Shown here one piece after another: positions 33,548-44,267 of a stretch of DNA of 64,000 nucleotides; within the stretch, counting starts at the first letter, position 1, and each line of letters opens with the position of its first letter. A program made the position numbers and the translations under genes. Source of the DNA: Massariosphaeria phaeospora (lineage: Eukaryota > Ascomycota > Dothideomycetes > Pleosporales); assembly GCA_011032825.1 (NCBI GenBank), contig JAADJZ010000014.1, forward strand, positions 496,001 to 560,000. The letters run 5' to 3'. Below the pieces are notes generated by a model. It saw only the letters and a list, made by a program, of their open reading frames with translations, was not told the origin of the DNA and searched no databases.

Positions 33548-33840
33548 TTCTGCGTATGCGCGTGAGACTGGGGGCGGTGCATGTTCCATCATCTGGCATC
33601 AGCGCTAGCCCGAGTTTAGCTACCTTTGGAGTTTTCAGGGTCCGACTGAATATAATTCGCCTCATATTTTCGACTAGCGTTATTGGCGCACCACGCCTTC
33701 ACTCAGTAGCCCAATCAAATGACTGCAACGGTAGCTTCTCTCCACTGATCCTGTGTGGGATACGATCAGCAGAAATGTTAGAATCTGCCCGGTTATGTTC
33801 CTCGCTCGCATTCTGTACCACATACACGCGCCGTTTCTTG

Positions 33841-33847
33841 TATAAAT
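33841..33847 (+). promoter_or_regulatory. TATA box of the small membrane-protein gene
   Basis: TATAAAT lies 83-89 bp upstream of the ATG at 33930, which supports that small gene being real. Confidence 0.55.
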
Positions 33848-33929
33848 CGATGGCTGCACACACTCCCCCAGCTCTCACTCACGGCTTTGGCTTCAAGACA
33901 TTCATTCACTTCTACGCACCCCCTACACA

Positions 33930-34419
33930 ATGGCTCCAATCTCCACAAACAACACAGCCCCCACCACGCCTTGGCAAGCCTTGCCTCAGGCCGAAGAAGC
34001 GCAGTTCCGCAGCATCCTGTTCGATACTATCATGGTCCTCCTTGCTGGGGCTACCTTAGTGGTAGCGTGTCTGCATCTCATCCACCAGAGGAGTGAGATT
34101 CGATTGAGGAGACAGACTACCGGTATGTGTGTGTTCATATATTAGATGTCATCATCGGTGGGCGTCGTGAAGACAATGTATGGCAAGATCATCATTCTGT
34201 TCCGCATTCGTAGATGTCTGATTCGCTCCTTCGTTTTCGGTTGGTGCTGAAAGTGTCCTAGATGAGACGCCTAATCCGAGTCTAGCTACAATCGAAGAGC
34301 AGCCAGTCCATGACGACGGTCATGAGCCCGCCGGTAGAGAGGTGGTGGAAGACCTGCAGTTGCGGGAGCTCCGGGCTCAGGGCGAGCTTCCAGAGTGCGT
34401 TGCCAGCAATCTAGCATGA
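33930..34419 (+). CDS. Small one-TM protein, 116 aa, unknown function
   Basis: Exons 33930-34122 and 34262-34419 are joined by a 139-bp intron (GTATGT...CCTAG), giving 116 aa. One hydrophobic segment (about 30-50: TIMVLLAGATLVVACLHLI) is followed by a basic stretch (RSEIRLRRQ), so the C-terminus is probably cytosolic. The second exon is acidic (EEQPVHDDGHEPAGREVVED). No family is recognised. Support comes from the TATA box upstream, the phase-consistent splice sites and the sensible TM topology. The intron is longer than the others in this window, so the acceptor is uncertain. Confidence 0.55.
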
Positions 34420-35762
34420 TGAACAGTAAGATCCCTGAACAACACCCCATGTCTGTAACTTAACACATTGAAAAGGGTCAGGACTCGGAAGGTTGCACTT
34501 GCGGTTGTATAAGTGGACACATGAGGGAAGGACTGAAGATGCGCAATACATGAATGATATCGGCTCGAACGAAAAAGAAAATTCAATTCTCTAGACATAT
34601 TACACTGATTACCATTGGTTCCTACCTGCTAGAAGCTGACCGTGCTTTCAGAAACGAGGGAGCCACGCTCTGGATCGAACGCGGCGTGAGATCGTCGAAA
34701 AGAGCGGTATGAGCTCACGCGCAATAGCTAGAAACGAGCAGGCTATCGATGCTACATGCAAAGTCCGAGCTGCGATGAGATCTGGTAGCTGTTAAAAACG
34801 ATGGAGTGTGGTGTTGGTGTAGTCGTTCTTGCTGAGACAAGGCTGACGTCTATCCTGAGCGACCCCGCCAACCCAAACCCAGTCTAGCGTCCCCTTCGTC
34901 CAAGCTTGCTTCGGACCCCTCCAGGGCTTCAACCCCCAACAGACACCCTTTCCCCAGTGCGCGACGTCTCGCACTCAGCATCTCACCCAAACGCCCACGT
35001 AATTCCAGCTCCCCACCCAATCGTCCACGCCGCCTAGCGTCGCCGCTCACGCATAAGCGAGGCCGCCTCGCCGCCTTACCGTATCGAATTCCCAGTCCGG
35101 ACACTCATTACTCTTCTCTCAACCCATTTACCTATTCCAAAAAGCCGTACAGCTCCATCCCAATTCGCTCTACACACATATTCGGGCATATGAAAGGCCG
35201 AGCGGCGACGCAATGGGCGGACTTAAGCATCTCAATGGACGCTGAGAAAGATCTGTTTGAATTCGACACCAATACAGGAGGACCACTGGAGTACCAGCAG
35301 ATAGACAGTCACGTTTCCTACCGAATCAACTCACCCACAGCCTGCAAACACTAACCGCTCCAATTGAATCAACACTTGTCCGCAAAAATCCCGAGTTCGT
35401 TTGTATCGTATGCTCACGCCAACCCTTAGCCCCGCTTACCTAACCGCATAATCCGTCTCCGCTGAGTCTCGCGTGTATCGTGTGTATCTGTAGAACGCAA
35501 CGTGTGGTATCGAATTATAGTGCTTTGAAATCAGCGCAGCGGGCGGGGTTTGCAAGAGAGAGCGGCGCGCGCTTTGAAATCAGGGAACGTGAGCAAGGGG
35601 ATGTTTCGTTGCAATAGAAGGGAGGGGTGAGTGGTGAAGTATGGATATAAAGACTGACAGCCTTTATATCGGGGGAAGAATAGAGCAGTCCGTCGTCCAG
35701 TCTCACACTCCATTCACTCTCCAGCCATCTTCCCAGTCCGCCCATCTCCCACCGCATCCAAA
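34420..35762. other. Intergenic region
   Basis: No supportable gene. The last 120 bp carries the TATA box of the MDR gene. A minus-strand Arg/Gly-rich frame at 34850-35104 has no supporting structure. Confidence 0.45.
35646..35652 (+). promoter_or_regulatory. TATA box of the MDR reductase gene
   Basis: TATAAAG lies 111-117 bp upstream of the ATG at 35763. Confidence 0.55.
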
Positions 35763-36833
35763 ATGCCTCCTCCCACAACCCAACGCGCCCTCCACGTCCA
35801 CTCCCTCCACACACCCCTAACCCTCACCACCACGCATCCCGTCCCCAACCCCGGCCCCCACCAACTCCTCCTCCGCCTCACCGTCTGCGCGCTGAACCCG
35901 CACGACCAAAAATCGCGCGACACCGGCCTCTTCATCGCCAACTCGCTCCCCGCGATCCTCGGCAACGACATCGCCGGCATCGTCACAGCGCTCGGCGCCG
36001 AAGCCGCGAAGTTCAAAGTCGGAGACAACGTGTTTTCGTACGGCAAACTCGGCGATGGGGACACGCAGAAGGGCTTGCAGGAGTACGCGCTCGTCGACGA
36101 GGACTTCGCGGCGGAGGTCCCGCATGGGTTTACCGAGCATGATGGCGCGGCGTTGCCGGTGAATGTTGTTGCGGGGTGCAACGGGCTTTTCCACGAGGTG
36201 TGTGGGCTGGGGATTCCAGCGCCGTGGATTGAGGGGGGGAGGCGTGACGCGTTCGACTATGCGGGCACGCAGATCCTGATCATCGGGGGTGGCAGTAACT
36301 GCGGGCGGCTGGCCGTCCAGCTGGCGCGGTTGGCGGGCATAGGGACGATCGTCGTGGTGGGCGGGAACGAGGCGGAGTTGAAAGGGTTCGGCGCGACGCA
36401 TGTGCTAGATCGGCATGGCGGGGAGGACGTGGTTGTCGAGCGAGTCCGCGACATTGTGGGGGATGAATTGGTGTACTGCTACGACGCAGTTAACGTGCCT
36501 GGCGCGCATATGCTTGGCGTTAAGGCCCTGTCGAAATTTAAGAAGGGGAAGCTGGCACGTCTTGTATTCGACCCTTCGGAGTTGACTGACGGGACCGCGA
36601 TTGTCAAGGGAGCGGGATTCGAGTTCAGGAATGTGTTTGGGTCACCGCAAATGGCGCCGGAGCTGATGCGTCCGTTTTGGGAGAGGATTGGTGGGTATTT
36701 GATTGAGGGCAAGATTGTGCCGACACGGTATAGGGTGGAGAGGGGATTGGATGCTGAGAAGGTCAATGAATTGCTGGATCGGTATAGGGATGGGAAGGCG
36801 GTTGTTCAGACGCATTTCCGAATCTCAGACTAG
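35763..36833 (+). CDS. MDR-family quinone oxidoreductase/enoyl reductase-like protein
   Basis: Single-exon gene, 356 aa. The N-terminal GroES-like domain has the family segments ALNPHDQKSRD, LGNDIAGIV and FKVGDNVFSYG. The nucleotide-binding domain follows with GGGSNCG at about 175-181. The cysteine and histidine ligands of the catalytic zinc seen in true alcohol dehydrogenases are absent, so it is a zinc-less MDR enzyme like the trans-enoyl reductases and quinone reductases of fungi. It probably reduces a C=C or quinone with NADPH in the cytosol. The usual N-terminal GHE zinc motif is replaced by LGND. Codon use is strongly C/G-rich at the third position in the first half. It has a clear TATA box and no polyketide synthase nearby. 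Confidence 0.9.
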   Translation: MPPPTTQRALHVHSLHTPLTLTTTHPVPNPGPHQLLLRLTVCALNPHDQKSRDTGLFIANSLPAILGNDIAGIVTALGAEAAKFKVGDNVFSYGKLGDGDTQKGLQEYALVDEDFAAEVPHGFTEHDGAALPVNVVAGCNGLFHEVCGLGIPAPWIEGGRRDAFDYAGTQILIIGGGSNCGRLAVQLARLAGIGTIVVVGGNEAELKGFGATHVLDRHGGEDVVVERVRDIVGDELVYCYDAVNVPGAHMLGVKALSKFKKGKLARLVFDPSELTDGTAIVKGAGFEFRNVFGSPQMAPELMRPFWERIGGYLIEGKIVPTRYRVERGLDAEKVNELLDRYRDGKAVVQTHFRISD

Positions 36834-37223
36834 GGGGATTGGGTGTCTTAGGACGTTTTCGTTCCTTGATTGTGGCGAATCTTCTTTATAGTACAATGAG
36901 ATATGGCAAAGGTAGATCAACCTCATCTACTGCGCTGGATCATTCTGAATTATTATGAGTATAGGATAAGGTACTTCGGAAGGCAATGGAGAGTCAGCCC
37001 ATACTCCCGTTAGCACAGTCCGTTAAAGCCAACTTAGTAAAGACTCGGCAGGTTACTCGAATCTACATACTGGTAGTTCTCAAGACTAGTGGAAGTGCTT
37101 TCGGCAGTGCCATGGCTTGATGCAAACACAAGTTGTTGCTTATGGGCGTTTCGCGAATCTGATATTCGCTTGTTCGCTACTCATCAAGCCGTGCCGGCGG
37201 TATTATAGTCATCTTGGCAAGTT
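36834..37223. other. Short convergent gap
   Basis: The gap lies between the MDR gene (plus, ends 36833) and the SET gene (minus, ends 37224). Nothing is recognised. Confidence 0.5.
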
Positions 37224-37838
37224 TCACCGCCAACGGCTGCCATATTTCTCCTGGAGCAGCTCTTCGATGTGTGTGTTCAACCAGTATCGCTTCAGCACGT
37301 CCCGCGGCAGATCCTTTGCGCCGGACACCTTGCCTCTGCAATCCGTTTCCTCGCACCGGCATTCGAAGGATTGTGCCATGTCCCACTCCGTACTCGGATA
37401 GAAGAACGTGAGTTCATCTCCTGTCTTGAGCCCCCCTTCAAGCTCAGGATTTACTCTTACTTCCCACCTAGCCATATCGAACACAAGTGAGGGCCGACAC
37501 GAGTGGTTTGTATATAACAGGTCGCAGTTGAGCTCGATGTGGAGGTCTCGCGAGGCTTGTACCGAGCTATATGCGCATGTCGTCGGTGTCGGATTCGTGA
37601 TTCGTGCAAATACATCACCCGCGGGGAGGCTTACGAGCGAGACGGAGCGGGATGCGAAGGAGCCGGGGAGATGATCGACGCGGAGCAGGCGGGAGAGGTC
37701 AGGCTTCACCCAGGCCGGTATAGATCCGCTGGGCTCCTCGGAAAGCGTGAAGGATGAAGCAACGAAAGGCTCGGTAGCGGGGATGCCAGAGTCGTTGGCG
37801 GAGAGGGGCTCGGCGCGGGGGATGGCTGCTGGAGGCAT
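37224..37838 (-). CDS. Small SET-domain protein
   Basis: Single-exon gene, 204 aa. The protein holds the C-terminal half of a SET fold: DLLYTNHSCRPSLVF (NHSC motif at about 111-114), then LKTGDELTFFYPSTEWDMAQ and a Cys-rich post-SET-like end (FECRCEETDC). The order NHSC, then GDELTFFY, is the SAM and lysine-channel part of SET lysine methyltransferases. The N-terminal half is short and lacks a clear GxG motif, so the catalytic domain is compact or incomplete. Fungi carry many such short SET proteins with unknown targets. The next SET gene, at 39069, is of a different subtype. Confidence 0.85.
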   Translation of the reverse strand: MPPAAIPRAEPLSANDSGIPATEPFVASSFTLSEEPSGSIPAWVKPDLSRLLRVDHLPGSFASRSVSLVSLPAGDVFARITNPTPTTCAYSSVQASRDLHIELNCDLLYTNHSCRPSLVFDMARWEVRVNPELEGGLKTGDELTFFYPSTEWDMAQSFECRCEETDCRGKVSGAKDLPRDVLKRYWLNTHIEELLQEKYGSRWR

Positions 37839-39068
37839 CGTGCTGCGGGATGGCGAGCGACTGACTTCTCGAGACTACTTCTCGAGCAAGGAGGCCCAAC
37901 CTAGGTATTAATACTGCTAATTAGCAAGCATGCGGAGTGCGTGCGTGAGTCCTCTTTCCCGCCATCATCGGCCTCTAGCTGTGCTTGGACGACTAGTCCC
38001 GCCTAGAAGCCGCGATGCTCTAAATCTGTGGGGATTCCATCCTTTCATGTTGCCGGAAACCGCCGCAACCGATTAGACAAAGACAAAGTACTGCTAGCGT
38101 CAAATACAATCAGGCCGCTGTGCTATTCCTGGTAGGTCTGTTTAGTAACCCAACTGAAGTTCTGGAAGCACCCGGTCGCCTAGGTCAACGCTAGAGTCGC
38201 GCCATATTAACAGGCCGTGGAGAGGCCACCAACAAGGATCGACTTGATTAATAGACGTTTGACCGTAGGTAGTGGGGTGGGCTGTTGAATTATCTGCATG
38301 ACGTGTGTCGTGGAGATCATGAATCGAGGTCGGAGGGAATAATGAAAGATTGGCGGGGACCGAAGCTAGGCTTCAATAAGCTTAGCGCTATAACCCAGTT
38401 CGCTTCTCAACCTTCGATCATCCGATTCCATCAGTCCTTCAACATCACCATACTGCCTACCTGATTGTTCCTCCCGTTTGTGTCTCTTGCGTCAAACTGT
38501 AGCTGTGTTTTGAGGGCTGTCGCGCTTAGATGCTCGCCAACGCCGTCAATTCTACAGACAGCCACTGAATGTGAAGGCTAGTAGGCATGGCATCGAAAGC
38601 TGTGCACACCATCTATCGGTCACTGTTGTCAGATTTTCATATTATATCGGAGATCCCAATGGATGATAACGGCCTCCACTAGTTGCGGAATGGGTGTTCC
38701 GCTCAGAATACTTTCGAAACTCCCAAGTCTTTGCATTCAAGCCTACGTGCTATGATGCCCTATCAGTATGCCATAATAGCATGTTCGGGGAGAGGGGAAA
38801 TTATATAACCGCTCATTGGTTTTCGCAGACACTGTCAGAGATACCTCATTTGTCCTGAAATGCAGTGCGCAATGGTAACCGCGGAAGTAGGTAATAGTGG
38901 GCAAGTAAAGTCATACTTTTTATCGCCAGAACTTACTTCAGTGGTATCGGCAGCGAGTGAAGCTGTTGAGCTTTAATAGCAATCAACAGCACAAACCTCA
39001 CTTGACAAACCTACTGCAAGTATTTATAGACCCTCTACTTCCCCTTCGACGCAGTACAACAGATTACG
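37839..39068. other. 1.2 kb gap between divergent SET genes
   Basis: The gap separates the divergent starts at 37838 (minus) and 39069 (plus). It contains AT-rich segments and a TATA-like element at 39021-39028, but no gene. Confidence 0.5.
39021..39028 (+). promoter_or_regulatory. TATA-like element of the second SET gene
   Basis: TATTTATA lies 41-48 bp upstream of the ATG at 39069. Confidence 0.35.
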
Positions 39069-40085
39069 ATGTCGACCACCGCCGCTCTACCGACACCTGC
39101 TGGCGTTTCAGGAAAAGAGCCTGACCCGCAGCTCCACCGGATTGAAACAATACCAGGAATTGGCCGTGCCCTGATCGTATGCACCCCAATCCCCCTCGGC
39201 ACCCGCATTCTCTGCGAAAAACCTCTCTTTACCACGACCTCCACCTCATACAAGGTCATGAACGCGGACATCACCAAGAAGTTAAGAGCTCTCCCAGTTG
39301 AGTCACAGCGCCAATTCCTTTCCCTACACAACAATTTCACCGGCACACTATACCCCTTCACCGGTACCTTCATAACCAATGCTCTACCCTGCGGTCCCGA
39401 TTCAGATACTGCTGGCGTCTACGCAACCATCTGCCTCATCAACCACAGTTGTTCCCCCAACGCCCATACCAACTGGAACAACGCCCTGCAGAAGGAAACC
39501 CTTCATGCCACCCGTCCCATCGTTCCAGGCGAACAGATCACCATTTGCTACACCCAAACCTGGCCCTCGTACGACCGACGCGCCTATCTAAAACACCAGT
39601 TCGGCTTTGACTGCGCTTGCACGCTCTGCCAACTCCCCGCGGTGCTCCTCAAGCGAAGCGACGCCCGCCGTTCCGAAATCGTATCTCTCGACAAATTGAT
39701 TGGCGACGCGAACCTCCTTATGAGCAACCCGCAGGAAGCCCTCGCAGCCTGCCACAAGCTCCTGATCGTCGTTAATGAAGAACTCTGGGACGGTGGCAGT
39801 ACGCCTCTGCTCGCTCGCCTGTACTACGACGCTGTGCAGATTACCATCACGCACGGAGACCAGGCACGGGCGAGTGTGTTTGCGCAGAGGGCGTATGAGG
39901 CGAGAGTGGTGTGTGATGGAGAGGATAGCCCGGAAACCGAGAGGATGAAAGGGTTTGCGAGGGATCCAAGTAGCCACAAGAACTTCGGGTCTTCGAAGAA
40001 GTGGAAGTCTAAGAAAGCTCAGGTGCCGAAGGATCTCGGAGATGAGGAGTTCGAGGCGTGGCTGTGGAGAGTGGAGAAGCGCTGA
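39069..40085 (+). CDS. SET-domain protein, SMYD-like
   Basis: Single-exon gene, 338 aa. It begins near a GIGRALIV motif (about 30-37, the N-terminal SET glycine motif), then LICE/KPLF strand, a variable insert, CLINHSCSPNAHTNW (NHSC at 125-128), IVPGEQITICY (about 151-161) and a post-SET cysteine cluster CACTLC (182-187). A helical C-terminal part of about 140 residues ends with a basic tail. The arrangement without a MYND finger fits the fungal SMYD-like/set5-type proteins. It is predicted to be a lysine methyltransferase with histone or non-histone targets; this is inferred. Confidence 0.9.
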   Translation: MSTTAALPTPAGVSGKEPDPQLHRIETIPGIGRALIVCTPIPLGTRILCEKPLFTTTSTSYKVMNADITKKLRALPVESQRQFLSLHNNFTGTLYPFTGTFITNALPCGPDSDTAGVYATICLINHSCSPNAHTNWNNALQKETLHATRPIVPGEQITICYTQTWPSYDRRAYLKHQFGFDCACTLCQLPAVLLKRSDARRSEIVSLDKLIGDANLLMSNPQEALAACHKLLIVVNEELWDGGSTPLLARLYYDAVQITITHGDQARASVFAQRAYEARVVCDGEDSPETERMKGFARDPSSHKNFGSSKKWKSKKAQVPKDLGDEEFEAWLWRVEKR

Positions 40086-40740
40086 CTAGGCGAGAGGGGG
40101 TGCGTGGTGAGTTTGATGCACCATCAAAACGATGCTCATGCTATGAGCTTTGATTTTCTGTTCCTGATATTTCTGATACATTTCCTTCCTTCAACTTGCA
40201 ATCGTGTAGCTGCTTTCAGTACAGGACAAACTTTTGCTGACATTTCAATATTCTGAATGCTTTCTGGTGGGGAGCGCATCATTTCCTCAATACTTTGGTT
40301 CATATGATTGATATGCAGACAACCTGTTACCTCTCAATGCAAGTATCCTTCTTCATTACTATCAGTCCCGAGTAAATTCTGAATACCAACCTTAACCCAT
40401 GTAACGTGCTTACAGTGAGATGCGGGGTCAAGCTGGCATGGTGTTGGCTTGTTCTCACGGATCTTTTATTCTATTGGACGGCGATTCTCAAGGTCAAGTC
40501 CGACTGCCCGAATACACTGACCGCATATGGTTACAAGCTGTGCCGCATTGTAAATTATGCCGACACCGCATCTTCGCGCATACCACGTCACAGCGACTGG
40601 GAAGCCTCGTCTCAATTAGTTTGATCGTATGAAGAGGCGGTCTAAGAGTAAGAGGAGTGTTGATTACAGACCTGGTTCTTGCCATAATATACCTCTTCAC
40701 CCTGTACCCCCCTTCAAATATCTATTATTCCCACGCAATT
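40086..40740. other. Intergenic region
   Basis: AT-rich 3' flank of the SET gene and promoter of the SDR gene. No gene is seen. The SDR frame is open upstream to 40657, but that extension (a hydrophobic stretch) is not needed. Confidence 0.5.
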
Positions 40741-41733
40741 ATGGGCGCATTCTGGTCTCAACTACTCCCTCCCCGGCCAACCTTCACCGAATCCAACATA
40801 CCGTCGCTTGATGGCAGAGTTTTTATTATCACGGGCGGAAATGCGGGTATTGGCTTCGAGCTCGTAAAGATGCTATACAGAAAAGGTGACTGCACTATCT
40901 ACATTGCCGGCCGCTCGGCAAGTAGGATATCTGCAGTGATTGCAGACATCGAAGCAACCGCACCGCCAACCGGAACATCAGCGACGCAGCTAAAAAGCCT
41001 CATTGTCGACTTCGCCGATCTGACGACGATTTCAAAAGCCGCGACCTCATTCCTTGCCCAAGAATCCCGCCTAGACGTTCTCTGGAACAACGCCGGCATC
41101 GCCCAAGCCCCCACCGACAGCACCACAGTGCAAGGCCACGAAGCCCACATGGGCGTCAACTGCCTAGGCCCCCACCTCTTCACCAAGCTCCTCCTGCCCC
41201 TCCTTCTTCAAACCGCCAAAACCGCGCCCTCAAGCACCATCCGCGTCATCTACACATCCTCGCAAATCGTCGACACGACCGGCCCGCCCGACGGCGTCTC
41301 CCTCGCCGAACAACTCCCCGGCCAGCACCCGACCGACAAAAACTGGACGTATAGCGCCTCTAAAGTCGGCAACTGGTTCCTTGCTTCCGAACTAGACAAG
41401 CGCACCCGCGGAGATGGTCTCGTGTGCGTGGTGCAGAACCCGGGGAATCTGAATACGAAGGCGTGGGATCCGGTGTCGCCATTGGCGAAGATGTTGATCG
41501 CGCCGTTTTTGTATGAGGCGAGGATGGGCGCGTATACGGAGTTGTGGGCGGGGCTGAGTGAGGAGGTGACGACACAGCATGGGGGCAGGTTTGCGGTGCC
41601 GTGGGAGAGGTGGCATCCGGATCCTAGGAAGGATGTGCTGGAGAGTTTGAAGACGAGGGAGGAAGGTGGGACGGGCGGTGCAGCGGAGTTCTGGGATTGG
41701 TGTGAGGAGCAGACTAAGGCGTATGTCTCGTGA
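40741..41733 (+). CDS. Short-chain dehydrogenase/reductase (retinol dehydrogenase-like)
   Basis: Single-exon gene, 330 aa from the ATG at 40741, which begins MGAFWSQLLPPRPTFTE, the usual start of this fungal SDR group. The cofactor motif TGGNAGIG is at 31-38, NNAG at 116-119, catalytic Ser in IYTSSQ near 173-174 and the YSASK motif with Tyr204 and Lys208. This is the complete catalytic set. After it come PGNLNTK and a hydrophobic helix. Members of the group are NADP-dependent oxidoreductases of alcohols or ketones, substrate unknown. The neighbour on the opposite strand, an FAD-linked oxidase, converges on it (145 bp apart), so the two may belong to one metabolic group. An upstream in-frame start at 40657 would add a hydrophobic leader. 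Confidence 0.93.
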   Translation: MGAFWSQLLPPRPTFTESNIPSLDGRVFIITGGNAGIGFELVKMLYRKGDCTIYIAGRSASRISAVIADIEATAPPTGTSATQLKSLIVDFADLTTISKAATSFLAQESRLDVLWNNAGIAQAPTDSTTVQGHEAHMGVNCLGPHLFTKLLLPLLLQTAKTAPSSTIRVIYTSSQIVDTTGPPDGVSLAEQLPGQHPTDKNWTYSASKVGNWFLASELDKRTRGDGLVCVVQNPGNLNTKAWDPVSPLAKMLIAPFLYEARMGAYTELWAGLSEEVTTQHGGRFAVPWERWHPDPRKDVLESLKTREEGGTGGAAEFWDWCEEQTKAYVS

Positions 41734-41877
41734 ACCTTTCAAATCGTGAGCAATACAAGCATCTTGTCGTATTCGTTCCAAAATTGTGTTTGATAATGAG
41801 AACAATAGTTCATTCATAAATGCAGCAGCGACTTGGTACGGTAAGCTGACCCTTTTTGAAAGAGTGAGAGCTGCTGA

Positions 41878-43558
41878 TCACAATTCCACATCCGAAATCT
41901 TAAATCCCCCAGGACACAACTTCTGAAACACCTCCCCCGGATCATACTCGGCCGCCACCTCCCTCATTCTCCTCACATTCTCTACCCCATAACTCGCCAA
42001 AGGCTGCTGGATTTTATCCGCATAGTTCATATACACCCACGGCAACAGCCCGTTCTCAATCGTCGCTGCAAAATCCCGCACAGCTTTTCCCCAAGCCTGA
42101 AGCTTTGGATACGCAACCTTCTCTTGCTCCGACGTCTTGACAACGACAATAGCTACCCACATAACGCTGTCGAGAGGCTGATCCGATACACCCATGATGT
42201 TACCCCCACGCTCAGCAGAGCGCTGGCCGAACGCCTTGGGGAGGGGCTGGAAGAGGCATTCGGTTAGGAAATTGCCATCGGGAATGAGGGCTTTGAGTTC
42301 TTCGACGAGGTTGTTGTGCAGGTCAGCCGCTTTGGTGAAGATGCGGATGTCGTTTTTGAGAGAGAGGGTGTTGAAGCAATTGCTAGGATTAGGGTTAGCA
42401 CTTCGGGAGTTCGGCATGGTGGTTCGTAAGAAACGTACTAGTAGCCGGGAGGTACTGGGTCGTACTCGGAGACGAGTTGCTTGAGGGTGGTCATCTTGCA
42501 CATGTCCATGACTGATGGTACCGATAGGAGTTCGTTGTACGCGGGCGCGTATTCCACTGCGCCAACTTGGACGAGGGCTTCGATGACGACAATGTCTCTT
42601 TGCTCGGGCTGTCACACGTTAGACTGAAATTTCACGTTCAAGATGTGTCCGCAGAGCAGATGGGCTCTTGTTATTGGGGATACTTGAAGGATGAGAGACA
42701 AGATCTCAGCACTTACTAGTCGAATGTCAGTGTTGACTCATGCTACAACAATCGAATCCACTCACCCATGTATGCAATGAAAAGCAGAAGTCCGCTATCG
42801 GCATCCTCGCAAACCTTCGGCGTAAAGTTTTCCAGCGCCTGGATTGCAGCTCCAACGCAATCTTTCGAAAGAATTCTCAACCCACCCCATATCTTCTCGC
42901 AAACAAAACACTGCATCTTGAAGTTGGTCACGATACCGAAATTTCCAGATCCGCCCTTGAGCGCCAGGAATAAGTCTGCATGGGTGTGTGCATCAGCCGT
43001 AACAATGCGGCCGTCCGCCAACACCACTTCGTAGGCAATGATATCGTCGCATGCAAATCCGCGGCTGCCCACGAAGAAGTGCATGCCACCACCAAGTAGC
43101 AAGCCTCCCACACAAACTTTGCCATTACGACCGCCGGACACAACCCGACCGTACTTCTCCAGTTCAGCGTAGACGTCTTTCCAATGTGCACCGGGACCGA
43201 GATCGACTGTATCCGTAGACTCTTCATAGTTGGTCCAGTTCAGGAACTGGAGGTCAATGGTGACACCGCCTTGGATGTTGTTGGCGCCAGTCCATTGGGT
43301 GTGACCTCCGCTACGCACAGCGAATGGTTGGCCTGCGGATACGAGTGTTTTGACGATAGCTGAGACTTCAGTTGCGGATGCTGGACGCACGATACATGCA
43401 GGATCGACCTTGGAGTAGAGAGACCAGAAGCTATCCTGGCGCTCCTTGTATTCCTCGTCAACTGGCCGCAAGACTTTGTTTTACAGGTGAATATTGCCAA
43501 AGAGTTCGGAAGGAGCGTTCTTCGCACGCTCGCTGGGTATTGCTGTTACCGGGGACAT
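41878..43558 (-). CDS. FAD-linked oxidase (berberine bridge enzyme-like); in-frame stop at codon 26
   Basis: A frame-consistent model is 43558-42766, 42715-42684, 42608-42439 and 42382-41878 (1500 nt), but it has a TAA at 43483-43481. FAD-binding PCMH domain: VRPASATEV, AVRSGGHTQWTGANN with the likely FAD-linking His, then VCVGGLLLGGG and ACDDIIAYEVVLADGRIV. The C-terminal BBE part ends with the usual YDPGEVFQKLCPGGFK. The family oxidises alcohols, sugars or alkaloid-like substrates with O2. The 32-nt exon is inferred to keep frame and is weak. Two readings of the stop: either the gene is disrupted by a single nonsense change, or a 66-bp first intron (43527-43462, weak GTGCGA donor, CAG acceptor) removes it. 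No signal peptide is seen. Convergent with the SDR gene. Confidence 0.7.
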
Positions 43559-43635
43559 CTTGCGGCAGCCGGTAACGTTTAGACGAAATGATATGTATAT
43601 AGAAGATATGACAGTGCTTGAGCTGTCGAAGCGTC

Positions 43636-43644
43636 TATATAAAT
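43636..43644 (-). promoter_or_regulatory. TATA-like element of the FAD-oxidase gene
   Basis: On the minus strand ATTTATATA lies about 80 bp upstream of the ATG at 43558, which argues that the ATG and the promoter are still in a sensible arrangement. Confidence 0.4.
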
Positions 43645-44267
43645 GCCGTCTGTCCGTTCTATAGAGGGGTGTAAGCAGTAGAATGGCGCGCCCCTTTGTA
43701 CTCGTCGGACAGGTTGGTACTACGCCGCAAACCGCTCGACTTCGCCGCAGGTCCATCATCAACAGCGGAATTAGACTTTCCGAGTAACGAATCCCGTTGG
43801 TACTGTGCAAACGCTAGCTACCGAATCCCAGTGCCCACCGTTGCACTTCTATCTCTACGCTTTTCCGCCCAAAAGTGTTGACTTCCGGATCTTGTGGAGT
43901 GGTGCATTCTCGACGTCATAAGACTGACACATGATTGAGTCATTCAGTTCAGGAACAATCGAGATTCGGTCCCAGAGAGCCTGTAGGTGGTTAAACCAAT
44001 CGGAACTGCTGTTGTTTTAAGGTCCTGTCTGACATGTTTGGTGATGAAAAGTGCAGAGCGCAGACACGGTTCCCGAATTATCTGTGTCTCCGTCCTCTTT
44101 GAGCTAGTCCTTTCTAGGTTGGATCACATGCCAAGCATAGCCTTGTGCCCCACCTCTTTTCATCACGACTCGATCCAAAGCGCCAACGCATCATCTTTTC
44201 GTACGAACAACGAGCTCCCAGTGAACCGACCACTTAGTCTCTTTATGGAGCGCGACACCAACGGACC
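43645..44267. other. Intergenic region
   Basis: Between the FAD-oxidase promoter and the HET pseudogene. No gene is recognised. Confidence 0.45.

Noticed and set aside
34850..35104. Minus-strand Arg/Gly-rich frame
   Set aside because: No motif, no promoter element and composition typical of GC-rich non-coding sequence.
40657..40740. N-terminal extension of the SDR by 28 residues
   Set aside because: The extension begins at an earlier ATG but the family normally starts at MGAFWSQ-type sequence (40741), so the downstream ATG is preferred.
42383..42405. Telomere-like sequence (TTAGGG-type) in the FAD-oxidase gene
   Set aside because: A single degenerate occurrence inside a 56-bp intron; the CTAACC also serves as the branch point. 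Not evidence of an internal telomere.
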